From F23-B02 sp963632825 (lineage in GTDB: Bacteria > Bacillota > Clostridia > Oscillospirales > Oscillospiraceae), in contig CAVGWF010000010.1 of NCBI GenBank assembly GCA_963632825.1, positions 1 through 40,717 on the forward strand: DNA of 40,717 nucleotides. The letters are read 5' to 3'. Positions within the stretch are counted from its first letter, which is position 1. The number at the start of each line of letters is the position of its first letter. A program made the position numbers and the translations under genes. The notes below the pieces were generated by a model. The model searched no databases. It worked only from the letters and a program-made list of their open reading frames with translations, and was not told the origin of the DNA. Positions 30,755 through 39,258 of the stretch are shown in pieces.

Positions 30755-30783
30755 AAAGCACTCGGAAAAGCTCCAAGTGCTTT
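30755..30783 (-). terminator. Terminator of the glycolytic operon
   Basis: Stem AAAGCACTTGGA/TTCCGAGTGCTTT (with one G-T pair) followed on the minus strand by a T-run, 17 bases after the eno stop. Confidence 0.85.
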
Positions 30784-30799
30784 CGGTATTATGCCGAGA

Positions 30800-32089
30800 T
30801 TACTTTATGGAGAAGAATGCGTCCATGCCGGGATAGGCAGCAACATCAAACAGCTCATCCTCGATGCGGAGCAGCTGGTTGTACTTGCAGACGCGGTCGG
30901 TGCGGCTGGGTGCGCCGGTCTTTATCTGACCTGCGTTTACGGCAACGGAAATGTCGGCAATGGTGGTATCCTCGGTCTCGCCGGAGCGGTGGGAGACGAC
31001 GGCGGTCCAGCCTGCACGGTGAGCCATCTGGATAGCGTCGAGGGTCTCGGTCAGTGTGCCGATCTGGTTAACCTTAATAAGAACCGAGTTTGCCGCGCCC
31101 AGAGCGATGCCCTTTTTGATGCGCTCGGTGTTGGTGACAAACAGGTCGTCACCGACGATCTGGATCCTGTGGCCGAGACGCTTGGTCATGAGCTGCCAGC
31201 CCTCCCAGTCATTCTCGCCCATGCCGTCCTCTATGGAGATGATGGGGTACTTATCTACAAAGCCCTCCCACATATCGACCATCTGCTCGCTGGTCATAAC
31301 GGTGCCGCGCTTGGGCAGGTGGTAGCACTTGTCATCCTCGTTGTACCAGTCGGATACTGCGCCGTCGATGGCGATTCTGAAGTCCTCGCCGGGCTTGTAG
31401 CCGGCCTTCTCCATTGCCGCAACGAGTGCCTTGAGAGCGTCCTCATCGGAATCAAGGTTGGGAGCATAGCCGCCCTCATCGCCCACGCCGGATGCGGGAA
31501 CGACCTTCTTGAGCGCATGGAACACCTCGGCGCACATGCGCAGAGCTTCCTTCCAGCTTGCGGCGCTGACAGGCATTATCATAAACTCCTGAATGTCTAC
31601 ATTCGAGCCGGTCGCGTGAGCGCCGCCATTGAGGACGTTCATCATGGGAACGGGCAGGGTCTTGGCGTTTACTCCGCCTATATAATTATAAAGGCTCTGA
31701 CCGGTAGCTTCCGCTGCCGCGCGTGCGCAGGCGAGGGACACGCCGAGAATGGCATTTGCACCGAGGCGGGACTTATTGGGAGTTCCGTCGATCTCGATGA
31801 GCATCTTGTCGATGCTGGGCTGGTCAAGGACATTGAGTCCGACCATGGCCTCGGCTATCTCGCCGTTGACATTCTCGACAGCCTTGCTGACACCCTTGCC
31901 GCCGTAACGGCTCTTGTCGCCGTCGCGGAGCTCGCACGCCTCGTACATACCGGTGGATGCGCCGGAGGGGACCGCCGCACGGCCTACGGTACCGTCATCG
32001 AGAGTGACCTCGACCTCGACGGTGGGGTTGCCGCGTGAGTCAAGGATTTCTCTGGCCATTACATCAACGATCTCAAAGTACTGTTTCAT
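30800..32089 (-). CDS. eno: Enolase
   Basis: Converts 2-phosphoglycerate to phosphoenolpyruvate in glycolysis. Full length (429). It has the N-terminal AREILDSRGNPTVEVEV and PSGASTG loop, the metal-ligand regions IEDGMGENDWEGW and GDDLFVTN, the catalytic Lys region LIKVNQIGTLTET and the signature SHRSGETED. Last gene of pgk-tpiA-gpmI-eno, 15 bases after gpmI. Confidence 0.98.
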   Translation of the reverse strand: MKQYFEIVDVMAREILDSRGNPTVEVEVTLDDGTVGRAAVPSGASTGMYEACELRDGDKSRYGGKGVSKAVENVNGEIAEAMVGLNVLDQPSIDKMLIEIDGTPNKSRLGANAILGVSLACARAAAEATGQSLYNYIGGVNAKTLPVPMMNVLNGGAHATGSNVDIQEFMIMPVSAASWKEALRMCAEVFHALKKVVPASGVGDEGGYAPNLDSDEDALKALVAAMEKAGYKPGEDFRIAIDGAVSDWYNEDDKCYHLPKRGTVMTSEQMVDMWEGFVDKYPIISIEDGMGENDWEGWQLMTKRLGHRIQIVGDDLFVTNTERIKKGIALGAANSVLIKVNQIGTLTETLDAIQMAHRAGWTAVVSHRSGETEDTTIADISVAVNAGQIKTGAPSRTDRVCKYNQLLRIEDELFDVAAYPGMDAFFSIK

Positions 32090-32104
32090 TTCGTTATCTC
32101 CTTC

Positions 32105-33622
32105 TTATTTGATTATCAGCGTTGTCCCGCTCATCTGCGCGGGCTTTTCGATGCCCATTATATCGAGCATGGTGGGCGCAATGTCGGAAAGGCGTCCGCC
32201 GTCGCGGAGCCTTGCTTTGTCACAGCATACCACAAACGGTACCGGATTGGTAGTATGTGCGGTATTTATTTTTCCGTCGGGGTTTATCATACAGTCGGCA
32301 TTCCCGTGGTCAGCGGTTATGCACAGCACCGTGTCCGGCATGGATGCCGCAGCATCGTAAACTCTGCCCATACATCCGTCAACGGTCTCGACTGCCTTTA
32401 TTGCCGCCTCGAGAACGCCGGTGTGTCCGACCATGTCGCAGTTTGCAAAATTGCAGACTATCATCTCGTACTCATCGCTCTTTATCGCCTCTATGCATTT
32501 ATCCGCGACCTCCTCGGCGCTCATCTGCGGGATGAGGTCATAGGTCGGAAACTGCTTCGGCGACGGGACGAGGCATCTGTCCTCACCCTCGCACGGCTTT
32601 TCAACGCCGCCGTTGAAGAAGAATGTAACATGCGCATATTTTTCCGTTTCGGCAACACGGAACTGCCTGAGACCCTTTTCCGAAACGATCTGCCCTATTG
32701 TATTTTCAAGCTTTTCGGGCGGGTAGGCTATGGGCAGCGTAAGCGCCTCATCGTACTGCGCGGTGCAGACAAAGCTGAGAGGGTAAACGGTCTTTTTTCG
32801 GGCAAACCCGTCAAAGCCGGGCAGGTTGAGCGCCCATGTTATTTCTCTTGCGCGGTCGGGACGGAAGTTCATGAATATAACGCTGTCTCCCTGCCCTATC
32901 ATGCCGCTTTTATTGACGACAACGGGCTTTACAAATTCATCGGAAGCGCCCGCCTCGTAGCTGTCCTCCACCGCCTTGACTGCATCCGGCTCATACGCGC
33001 CCTCGCCGCAGACCATGGCGTTATAAGCAAGCTCTACTCTGTCCCAGCGCTTATCGCGGTCCATGCCGTAAAACCTGCCCTGGAGGGTGGCTATACTTGC
33101 ATTGCCGAGCTCTCCGCACTTATCGAGAAGCTGCCTCACGTATACCTTTGCGCTTCTGGGCGGAACGTCGCGTCCGTCAAGAAAGCAGTGGACGAAAACA
33201 TTCTGCACTCCGCGCCGCTTTGCCATATCAAGGGCGGCGAAGATGTGGTTTATGTGGCTGTGAACGCCGCCGTCTGACAGCAGTCCGAGAATATGCAGTG
33301 CCCTTCCGCTTGCCTTTGCATCATCCATTGCCTTAGCGTAGGCTTCGTTTTCAAAAAAGCTGCCGTCGGCTATGGCGTTGGTTATGCGCGGAAGATCCTG
33401 AAAAACGACTCTGCCCGCACCTATATTGGTGTGACCGACCTCGCTGTTGCCCATCTGTCCCTCCGGCAGACCGACGTCAAGTCCGGACGCCGAAAGCCTT
33501 GTTCCTGGGTTTGAGGAAAATATGCGGTCGAGCTGCGGCGTCTGCGCAAGGCTTATGGCATTGCCGGCGCCTGCCGGAGCTATGCCGAAGCCATCCATTA
33601 TAACAAGAACGCACTTACTCAT
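32105..33622 (-). CDS. gpmI: 2,3-bisphosphoglycerate-independent phosphoglycerate mutase
   Basis: Manganese-dependent mutase interconverting 3- and 2-phosphoglycerate. It has 505 residues, with the metal-binding Asp10 in VIMDGFG, catalytic Ser60 in MGNSEVGHTNIGAGR, HCFLDGRDVPP, and the second metal site in NFANCDMVGHTG and ITADHGNAD. ATG 33622 is chosen: it matches the family N-terminus (MSKCVLVIMDGFG) and has a G-rich ribosome site; the frame extends six codons further. It overlaps the end of tpiA by eight bases, so coupled translation is likely. Confidence 0.97.
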   Translation of the reverse strand: MSKCVLVIMDGFGIAPAGAGNAISLAQTPQLDRIFSSNPGTRLSASGLDVGLPEGQMGNSEVGHTNIGAGRVVFQDLPRITNAIADGSFFENEAYAKAMDDAKASGRALHILGLLSDGGVHSHINHIFAALDMAKRRGVQNVFVHCFLDGRDVPPRSAKVYVRQLLDKCGELGNASIATLQGRFYGMDRDKRWDRVELAYNAMVCGEGAYEPDAVKAVEDSYEAGASDEFVKPVVVNKSGMIGQGDSVIFMNFRPDRAREITWALNLPGFDGFARKKTVYPLSFVCTAQYDEALTLPIAYPPEKLENTIGQIVSEKGLRQFRVAETEKYAHVTFFFNGGVEKPCEGEDRCLVPSPKQFPTYDLIPQMSAEEVADKCIEAIKSDEYEMIVCNFANCDMVGHTGVLEAAIKAVETVDGCMGRVYDAAASMPDTVLCITADHGNADCMINPDGKINTAHTTNPVPFVVCCDKARLRDGGRLSDIAPTMLDIMGIEKPAQMSGTTLIIK

Positions 33623-34394
33623 TTTCAGCCCCCGCAGCATTGACTATAGCCGCAAAATCGGCAGGCTTGAGCGAGGCACCGCCTATAAGTCCGCCGTCAA
33701 CATCGGGCTGAGCCAGAAGCTCGGCTGCGTTTTTGGCATTCATGCTGCCGCCGTAGAGAATACTGACATTTCTTGCGGGACGCGCGCCGTACATTTCGCG
33801 GATGATGGTGCGGATCTCATGGCAGACCTCCTGTGCCTGCTCACTGGTAGCGGTCCTGCCCGTGCCTATTGCCCATATGGGCTCGTAGGCGATAATGCAG
33901 CGGCGCAGCTCGGCTGCGTCAACGCCGTTGAGGGCCGCGCGCACCTGATAATTTATATGCGCCATCGTCAGTCCCATTTCTCGCTGCTCAAGACTCTCGC
34001 CCACGCAGATGATGGGGCTTATGCCGTGCTCTATCAGTGCGCGGGTCTTTGCGTTTACGAGCAGATCGTCCTCGCCGTGATACTGGCGGCGCTCGGAGTG
34101 ACCGACGATGCAGTACTTAACGCCGGCATCGGCAAGCTGGCTTGCCGAGACCTCGCCCGTGTATGCACCCTTTTCGTGCTTGGAAACATCCTGTGCACCG
34201 ACGGCGATCTTTGCATCCCTGCCGGCCTTGAGCATTGCCGCAATGTTCACTGCGGGAACGCACAGTACGGTCTCGCATGCCTTTGTTTTGGGCAGCAGCG
34301 GCTTTATCTCGTCCATAAACGGCTTTATGTCGCTTACGAGCATATTCATCTTCCAGTTGCCGGCTATTACTGTTTTCCTGTATTTTGTATTCAT
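33615..34394 (-). CDS. tpiA: Triosephosphate isomerase
   Basis: Interconverts dihydroxyacetone phosphate and glyceraldehyde 3-phosphate. It has 259 residues, with all active-site residues present: Lys15 (GNWKMN), His99 (VGHSERR) and Glu171 (AYEPIWAIGTG), and the phosphate loop ILYGGSMN...GGLIGGASL. It lies 21 bases after pgk. Confidence 0.98.
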   Translation of the reverse strand: MNTKYRKTVIAGNWKMNMLVSDIKPFMDEIKPLLPKTKACETVLCVPAVNIAAMLKAGRDAKIAVGAQDVSKHEKGAYTGEVSASQLADAGVKYCIVGHSERRQYHGEDDLLVNAKTRALIEHGISPIICVGESLEQREMGLTMAHINYQVRAALNGVDAAELRRCIIAYEPIWAIGTGRTATSEQAQEVCHEIRTIIREMYGARPARNVSILYGGSMNAKNAAELLAQPDVDGGLIGGASLKPADFAAIVNAAGAENE

Positions 34395-34415
34395 GATTAC
34401 TCCTCCGGATTTGGA

Positions 34416-35609
34416 TTATTTGTCCTGAAGGCAAGCCACGCCCGGCAGCTCCAGACCCTCGAGAAATTCAAGCGAAGCGCCGCCGCCTGTGGAAATATGG
34501 GTCATCTTATCGGCAAAGCCGAGCTGCTCGACGGCAGCGGCACTGTCGCCGCCTCCGACAATGCTTACTGCGCCCGATTCGGCGAGAGCCTTTGCCACGG
34601 CCCTGGTGCCCTCGGCAAACGCCTCAAACTCAAACACGCCCATGGGACCGTTCCAGACGACGGTCTTGGCACTCTTTATAGCCTCGGAGAACAGCTCGAC
34701 TGTCTTGGGCCCGATATCGAGTCCCATCCAGCCCTCGGGGATACCGTCGATGGCTACGATCTTCTTCTCGCAGTCGGCTTTGAACTCATTGCCTATGGCG
34801 GTGTCGATCGGCAGCAGGAGCCGGACTCCCTTTTCCTCTGCCTTTGCGATCATATTGCGGGCATAGTCGAGCTTATCCGCCTCAAGCAGGGAGTTTCCGA
34901 TCCCGTGCCCCATAGCCTTTATGAAGGTATAAGCCATGCCGCCGCCGATGATAACGGTGTCCGCCTTGTCAAGAAGGTTGTTTATAACGCCGATCTTATC
35001 GGAAACCTTTGCGCCGCCGAGCACCGCGACGAACGGACGCACGGGGTTATCGAGAGCCTTGCCCATTACGGACAGCTCCTTTTCAACGAGCAGGCCGGCA
35101 TAGGCGGGCAGATACTTTGCAACGCCTGCGGTGGAGGCGTGAGCGCGGTGGACGGTGCCGAATGCATCGGAGACATAAAGGTCTGCCATTTCGCTGAGAG
35201 CCTTGGCAAAGTCATCGCCGTTTTTCTCCTCACGAATGTCAAAGCGCAGATTCTCAAGCAGCATTATCTGACCGGGCTTGAGAGCTGCTGCCTTCGCTTT
35301 TGCATCCTCGCCGATTATATCCTTTGCAAAGATGACCTCCATGCCGAGAAGCTCGGAAAGCCGCTTTGCAACGGGTGCAAGGGTGAGCTTTTCCTTCCAT
35401 TCTCCCTTGGGCTTGCCGAGATGGGAGCAGGCAATAACGGCGGCGCCGTGTTCAAGCAGATACTTTATCGTGGGAATGGCGGCGACTATGCGCTTATCGC
35501 TTGTTATCTCACCGGTTTCCTTGTTCTGAGGGACATTGAAATCGCACCTCAGCAGCACCTTTTTGCCCTGTACGGCAGCATCGAGCACGCTTTTTTTGTT
35601 GTAATTCAT
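34416..35609 (-). CDS. pgk: Phosphoglycerate kinase
   Basis: Makes ATP from 1,3-bisphosphoglycerate. It has 397 residues with the substrate-binding LLRCDFNVP and SHLGKPKG (Lys where Arg is common), LLENLRF, the hinge region and nucleotide site GPMGVFEFEAF and GGGDSAAAV, and the C-terminal STGGGASLEFLEG. It starts at ATG 35609 after AAGGAG. First gene of the operon; gap, often found upstream of pgk, is absent here. I could not define its promoter with confidence in 35610-35672. Confidence 0.98.
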   Translation of the reverse strand: MNYNKKSVLDAAVQGKKVLLRCDFNVPQNKETGEITSDKRIVAAIPTIKYLLEHGAAVIACSHLGKPKGEWKEKLTLAPVAKRLSELLGMEVIFAKDIIGEDAKAKAAALKPGQIMLLENLRFDIREEKNGDDFAKALSEMADLYVSDAFGTVHRAHASTAGVAKYLPAYAGLLVEKELSVMGKALDNPVRPFVAVLGGAKVSDKIGVINNLLDKADTVIIGGGMAYTFIKAMGHGIGNSLLEADKLDYARNMIAKAEEKGVRLLLPIDTAIGNEFKADCEKKIVAIDGIPEGWMGLDIGPKTVELFSEAIKSAKTVVWNGPMGVFEFEAFAEGTRAVAKALAESGAVSIVGGGDSAAAVEQLGFADKMTHISTGGGASLEFLEGLELPGVACLQDK

Positions 35610-35672
35610 AATGTGGCTCCTTTCCGTCGGAAAATTCCGGCACGGTATTGAAAATTTACTTAATAACTGATA

Positions 35673-36158
35673 TTATTTCGCCATGGAGCCCGTGTTTTTG
35701 AGCCCCGGAAAGCCCTGCTGGCGAAGTGTCTCATACGCGAGTATCGCGGCTGAGTTTGAGAGGTTAAGGCTGCGCGCCCGGCTCACCATGGGTATTCTTA
35801 TGCATCTGTCACGGTATCTGTTCCGAAGCTCCTCGGGCAGTCCCGCAGTCTCCTTGCCGAGCATTATGCTGACATTCTCGGTCGAGAGGTCGGCTTCAAA
35901 ATACGCCCGCGGCGCTTTCGTTGTAGCAAGCCATAGGTTTTCGTCGCCGTTTTTGGCAAGATACTCATCGAGGTCTTCATACACGGTGATATCGACCAGA
36001 CGCCAGTAGTCCAGTCCGCAGCGCTTGACCGCTTTATCGGAAATGTCAAAGCCGAGAGGCTTTATGAGATGAAGATGCGCGCCCGTTGCAGCGCAGGTTC
36101 TGGCGATCGCGCCGGTGTTATGCGGTATCTCCGGCTCAAGAAGTACTATGTTCAGCAT
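35673..36158 (-). CDS. trmL: tRNA (cytidine/uridine-2'-O-)-methyltransferase TrmL
   Basis: SPOUT-fold SAM-dependent enzyme that methylates the ribose of wobble position 34 in certain tRNA-Leu isoacceptors. It has 161 residues with the family N-terminus MLNIVLLEPEIPHNTGAIARTC, the knot motifs MLGKETAGLPEEL and IRIPMVSRARSLNLSNSAAILAYE, and normal length. ATG 36158 is chosen because family members begin at MLNIVL; the frame extends eight codons further to 36182. It lies 63 bases upstream of pgk and may be read into that operon. Confidence 0.93.
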   Translation of the reverse strand: MLNIVLLEPEIPHNTGAIARTCAATGAHLHLIKPLGFDISDKAVKRCGLDYWRLVDITVYEDLDEYLAKNGDENLWLATTKAPRAYFEADLSTENVSIMLGKETAGLPEELRNRYRDRCIRIPMVSRARSLNLSNSAAILAYETLRQQGFPGLKNTGSMAK

Positions 36159-36350
36159 TAGCTTATCCCGTTTCGTTATCAAATATCTGTATTACGGTTA
36201 TATATTAGCACATTTTTCTCGAAAATGATGAACTTTTTTTGAGTTTTTAAGTTTTGTTGCATTTTTGACAGTTTGATGTTCCGGCAGCGGGCTCAAACAC
36301 AGTATAAATAGACAATCTGCACATCTCATGAAAGCTTAGTGAGGCAAAAA

Positions 36351-37232
36351 ATGATCTGTAACGCCTGTCCGCGGCACTGCGGTGCCGAAAGAAGCGAATA
36401 TACGCCCGCCGGTGTGTGCTCATCACCGCTCCTGCCGCGCATTGCGCGTGCGGCGCCGCATTTCGGAGAGGAGCCGTGCATAAGCGGCGAAAACGGCAGC
36501 GGCACCGTGTTTTTCTCCGGCTGCAATCTCAGGTGCGTATTCTGCCAGAATCACGATATAAGCCGGGGCAGGATCGGTAAGGTCGTTACCGTTGAGAGAC
36601 TGTCGGAAATTTTTCTTGAGCTTCAGGATAAGGGTGTTCACAATATAAATCTCGTAACTCCGTCGCACTGCGCCGATGCCGTTATAAAAGCTCTCAAAGC
36701 CGCAAGGCTCGGCATTCCCGTTGCGTGGAACAGCTCGGGCTATGACAGTGCCGACATGATAAGGCGGCTTGAGGGGCTCGTGCAGATATACATGCCCGAT
36801 CTTAAATATATGGATGCTCGTCTTGCAAAGCGCTACTCCGCGGCGCCTGATTATCCAGAGACCGCAAAGGCGGCGATAGCCGAAATGTACCGGCAGACCG
36901 GTGATGCCGTGCTCGATGGTGACGGGATGCTGCAAAGCGGCGTTATCATACGGCACCTCATTCTGCCGGGTGCCGAGGCTAACAGCCGCGCGGTAATAGA
37001 TTTTGTTGCGGATAATTTCCCCGGTAAAGCGGTTTTATTCTCGCTTATGGCGCAGTTTACGCCCATGCCTGGCACCGAGCGCTTCCCGGAGCTTCAGCGC
37101 ACCGTTTCTCGGGAGGAAAACGAACGGCTCATCGACTATATGCTCGCGCGCGGCATTGAGTTTGGGTTCTGGCAGGATACCGCATCGGCCACGGATGACA
37201 TGATACCGGATTTTGACCTTACCGGCGTCTGA
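36351..37232 (+). CDS. PflX-like radical SAM protein (COG1313 type)
   Basis: Radical SAM iron-sulphur protein of 293 residues, related to pyruvate-formate-lyase-activating enzymes but of unproven function. The radical SAM triad is in FFSGCNLRCVFCQNHDIS (CxxxCxxC). The N-terminus has a second Cys group, CNACPRHCG...AGVC, normal for this subfamily, followed by HFGEEPCISG. Later segments (NINLVTPSH, VAWNSSGYD, YMPDLKYMD, IRHLILPG, LMAQFTPMPG) fit the family. ATG 36351 is chosen (GTGAGG six bases upstream); a GTG at 36339 is in frame but lacks a ribosome site. No glycyl-radical enzyme gene is adjacent. An FMN enzyme gene follows after 46 bases. Confidence 0.85.
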   Translation: MICNACPRHCGAERSEYTPAGVCSSPLLPRIARAAPHFGEEPCISGENGSGTVFFSGCNLRCVFCQNHDISRGRIGKVVTVERLSEIFLELQDKGVHNINLVTPSHCADAVIKALKAARLGIPVAWNSSGYDSADMIRRLEGLVQIYMPDLKYMDARLAKRYSAAPDYPETAKAAIAEMYRQTGDAVLDGDGMLQSGVIIRHLILPGAEANSRAVIDFVADNFPGKAVLFSLMAQFTPMPGTERFPELQRTVSREENERLIDYMLARGIEFGFWQDTASATDDMIPDFDLTGV

Positions 37233-37278
37233 TAATTCCGATAATGATAATATAGAAATACCATAGGAGGTTAACATC

Positions 37279-38298
37279 ATGGATTACAATGAAATTCTCA
37301 AAAAGGCAGCCGGAGAGGTGGGCCCGTACTGCAAGGCCTGCCCCGTATGCAACGGCAGAGCCTGCGGCAACATAATGCCCGGTCCCGGCAGCAAGGTCCC
37401 GGGAAATACGGCGGCAAGGAACTATGACAAGTGGCAGGAAATATTCGTGAACATGGATACTCTCTGCCCCAACACCAGCGTTGACACCTCGTTTGAGCTG
37501 TTCGGCAAAAGGTTCTCCGCTCCCGTCTTTATCGCCCCGCTCGGCGCTCTGAGCATGCACTACGGCGATAAGCACAATGATATTACATACAATCACATTC
37601 TTATCAACGCCGCCGCAGACTACGGCATCTGTGCCCTCACCGGCGACGGCGTCGATCCCGCCGTCATGCAGAACGCGGCAAAGGATATGGCTGCCATAGG
37701 CGGCATGGGAATACCGACTATAAAGCCGTGGAACAAGGAGTTTGTCTTTGAAAAACTTGATATTCTCAACGAGCTCGGCATATTCGCCGCCGCAATGGAT
37801 GTTGACGGCGCGGGTCTTCCCTTCCTAAAGGCCATGAACCCCAACGCGGGCTCAAAGTCGGTTGAGGAAATGCGCGAGATCATCTCCTATGCCAGAATGC
37901 CGTTTATCATAAAGGGCATAATGACCGTAAAGGGTGCCGAAAAGGCCGTTGAGGCCGGAGCGGATGCCATCGTTGTTTCCAATCACGGCGGCAGAGTGCA
38001 GGGCTGCTGCCCCTCCACGGCCGAGGTTCTCCCCGCCATCGCAAAGGCGGTAAAGGGCAAGGTAACGGTATTCGTCGACGGCGGCATAAGAAGCGGCGTT
38101 GATGTTTTCAAGGCCATCGCTCTGGGCGCCGACGGCGTTCTGATAGGCCGTCCGGTCGTTCCGTTTATATATGCCGAGGGTGAGGAAGGCTTCAGGGTGT
38201 ACATGGACAGGATAGTCTCGCAGCTTCGCGATACCATGACCATGTGCGGCACTCCGACGCTTGCCGATATCGGTGAGGATAACATATTCATTCCGTGA
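37279..38298 (+). CDS. FMN-dependent alpha-hydroxy-acid oxidising enzyme with Cys-rich N-terminus
   Basis: Flavoenzyme of 339 residues with the (beta/alpha)8 fold of lactate/glycolate oxidases and related dehydrogenases. Family marks are FSAPVFIAPLGALSMH, PFIIKGIMTVKGAEKAVEAGADAIVVSNHGGR (His of the active site) and VFVDGGIRSGVDVFKAIALGADGVLIGRP (FMN phosphate site). The first 35 residues carry CKACPVCNGRACG, a Cys group seen in a clostridial subgroup of this family, perhaps a metal or Fe-S site. The 'SNHGGR' is followed by VQGCCPST instead of the usual QLDGAPAT. Start ATG 37279 has a strong AGGAGG. Substrate not known; in an anaerobe an electron acceptor other than oxygen is likely. Confidence 0.85.
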   Translation: MDYNEILKKAAGEVGPYCKACPVCNGRACGNIMPGPGSKVPGNTAARNYDKWQEIFVNMDTLCPNTSVDTSFELFGKRFSAPVFIAPLGALSMHYGDKHNDITYNHILINAAADYGICALTGDGVDPAVMQNAAKDMAAIGGMGIPTIKPWNKEFVFEKLDILNELGIFAAAMDVDGAGLPFLKAMNPNAGSKSVEEMREIISYARMPFIIKGIMTVKGAEKAVEAGADAIVVSNHGGRVQGCCPSTAEVLPAIAKAVKGKVTVFVDGGIRSGVDVFKAIALGADGVLIGRPVVPFIYAEGEEGFRVYMDRIVSQLRDTMTMCGTPTLADIGEDNIFIP

Positions 38299-38307
38299 GG
38301 TTTGGAC

Positions 38308-38430
38308 ATGAAAATTTCAAAATGCTTATTAAAATGCTGCCTGTCGCTTGCGCGTCTCGGCGAGCTTGCCCACGCCGGCATGGTCGAAAGAGCGCTGTCT
38401 GACATCAATAACGGCGAAATTCATGAGTAA
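38308..38430 (+). CDS. 40-residue ORF behind the FMN enzyme
   Basis: ATG 38308 to TAA 38430, nine bases after the FMN enzyme stop, with GAGG seven bases before the ATG. The product is 40 residues, with three Cys near the start (MKISKCLLKCC) and a helical, charged remainder (ARLGELAHAGMVERALSDINN). It ends right before a strong terminator, so it lies inside the transcript. No family is recognised. Confidence 0.5.
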   Translation: MKISKCLLKCCLSLARLGELAHAGMVERALSDINNGEIHE

Positions 38431-38431
38431 T

Positions 38432-38467
38432 GACAAAAAAGTCCTCCTGTTGGAGGACTTTTTTGTC
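38432..38467 (+). terminator. Intrinsic terminator after the radical SAM/FMN enzyme unit
   Basis: 16-bp perfect arms (GACAAAAAAGTCCTCC and its complement) around a 4-base loop, ending in TTTTTTGTC. Confidence 0.92.
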
Positions 38468-38475
38468 ATATTTGC

Positions 38476-38504
38476 TTGCAAATATGCCTGAGACAATATA
38501 TAAT
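38476..38504 (+). promoter_or_regulatory. Sigma-A-type promoter of the lipoprotein-DUF3137 unit
   Basis: TTGCAA (38476-38481), 17-base spacer, TATAAT (38499-38504), 34 bases before ATG 38538. Confidence 0.8.
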
Positions 38505-38537
38505 TATCATGCATATATTTTACAGGGAGGCGACACA

Positions 38538-39257
38538 ATGAAAAAACTCGGAAATATTGCTGTGCTCGTGCTGACGTTGCTTATGTGCCTTAGCCTTGCC
38601 GCCTGCGGAGACGGCGTCAGCGGCAATGACGACGACATCTCCGGCGGCACTCCAGACGCATTTGAGGGCATGGTCAAGGACTCGGCGTATATGGCCGACA
38701 AGGGCATGTACAGCGGCGACTGGGAGGACTCTGATCACCGTGAGCTCGAGATAGAGCTCAGCAACGACGGGCAGGAGCTGCGCTTTACCATCTATGCAGG
38801 CGATGAGTCCATCACAGCCGGCGGCTTTATCCAGGTTTCGCCCGAGTACAGCGCCGACTACTTCTACAACGAGTACGACGGCATAGCGTATCACTGCTGG
38901 TTTGCAAACGACGGCAGCCTGAATGTGTACAGCCTCGGCGTGTTCACAAAGGAAGCCGATGACGATGACGATATCGACGACGATGTGAAGGAGCTTGCCG
39001 GTATGTGGTATCTCGACGGCGACGAGAACGCCGCAAGCTGCCTGCAGATCGGCATGGACGGCAAATGGGTCCTCTATGAGGACAGCGACGGCAGCACCTC
39101 GCTTATCGACAGCGGCAGCATACAGCATATCGGCGACGACGCTTACTCCGCCGTGTCCGAGCAGTTTGACGATGTCGCCTATGATATAGCCGTCGCCGGT
39201 GACGGCAATACGCTCTACTGGGGCAGCGAGTACGACTGCTATATGAGGCACGACTGA
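38538..39257 (+). CDS. Acidic lipoprotein of unknown function
   Basis: Exported lipoprotein of 239 residues. The N-terminus MKKLGNIAVLVLTLLMCLSL is a signal peptide ending in the lipobox LAAC, so the Cys is lipid-modified and the protein stays on the outer face of the membrane. The mature part has two halves joined by an Asp-rich linker (EADDDDDIDDD). Each half reads like a small beta domain with a W....D.....L.I...G.....Y pattern (GDWEDSDHRELEIELSNDGQELRF and GMWYLDGDENAASCLQIGMDGKWVLY). No known family is recognised. Start chosen at ATG 38538 with GGGAGG seven to eight bases upstream. It lies one base before the DUF3137-like gene and is co-transcribed with it. Confidence 0.8.
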   Translation: MKKLGNIAVLVLTLLMCLSLAACGDGVSGNDDDISGGTPDAFEGMVKDSAYMADKGMYSGDWEDSDHRELEIELSNDGQELRFTIYAGDESITAGGFIQVSPEYSADYFYNEYDGIAYHCWFANDGSLNVYSLGVFTKEADDDDDIDDDVKELAGMWYLDGDENAASCLQIGMDGKWVLYEDSDGSTSLIDSGSIQHIGDDAYSAVSEQFDDVAYDIAVAGDGNTLYWGSEYDCYMRHD

Positions 39258-39258
39258 T

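Noticed and set aside
33447..35651. Plus-strand open frame of 734 codons
   Set aside because: Antisense to gpmI, tpiA and pgk, all of which have intact catalytic motifs.
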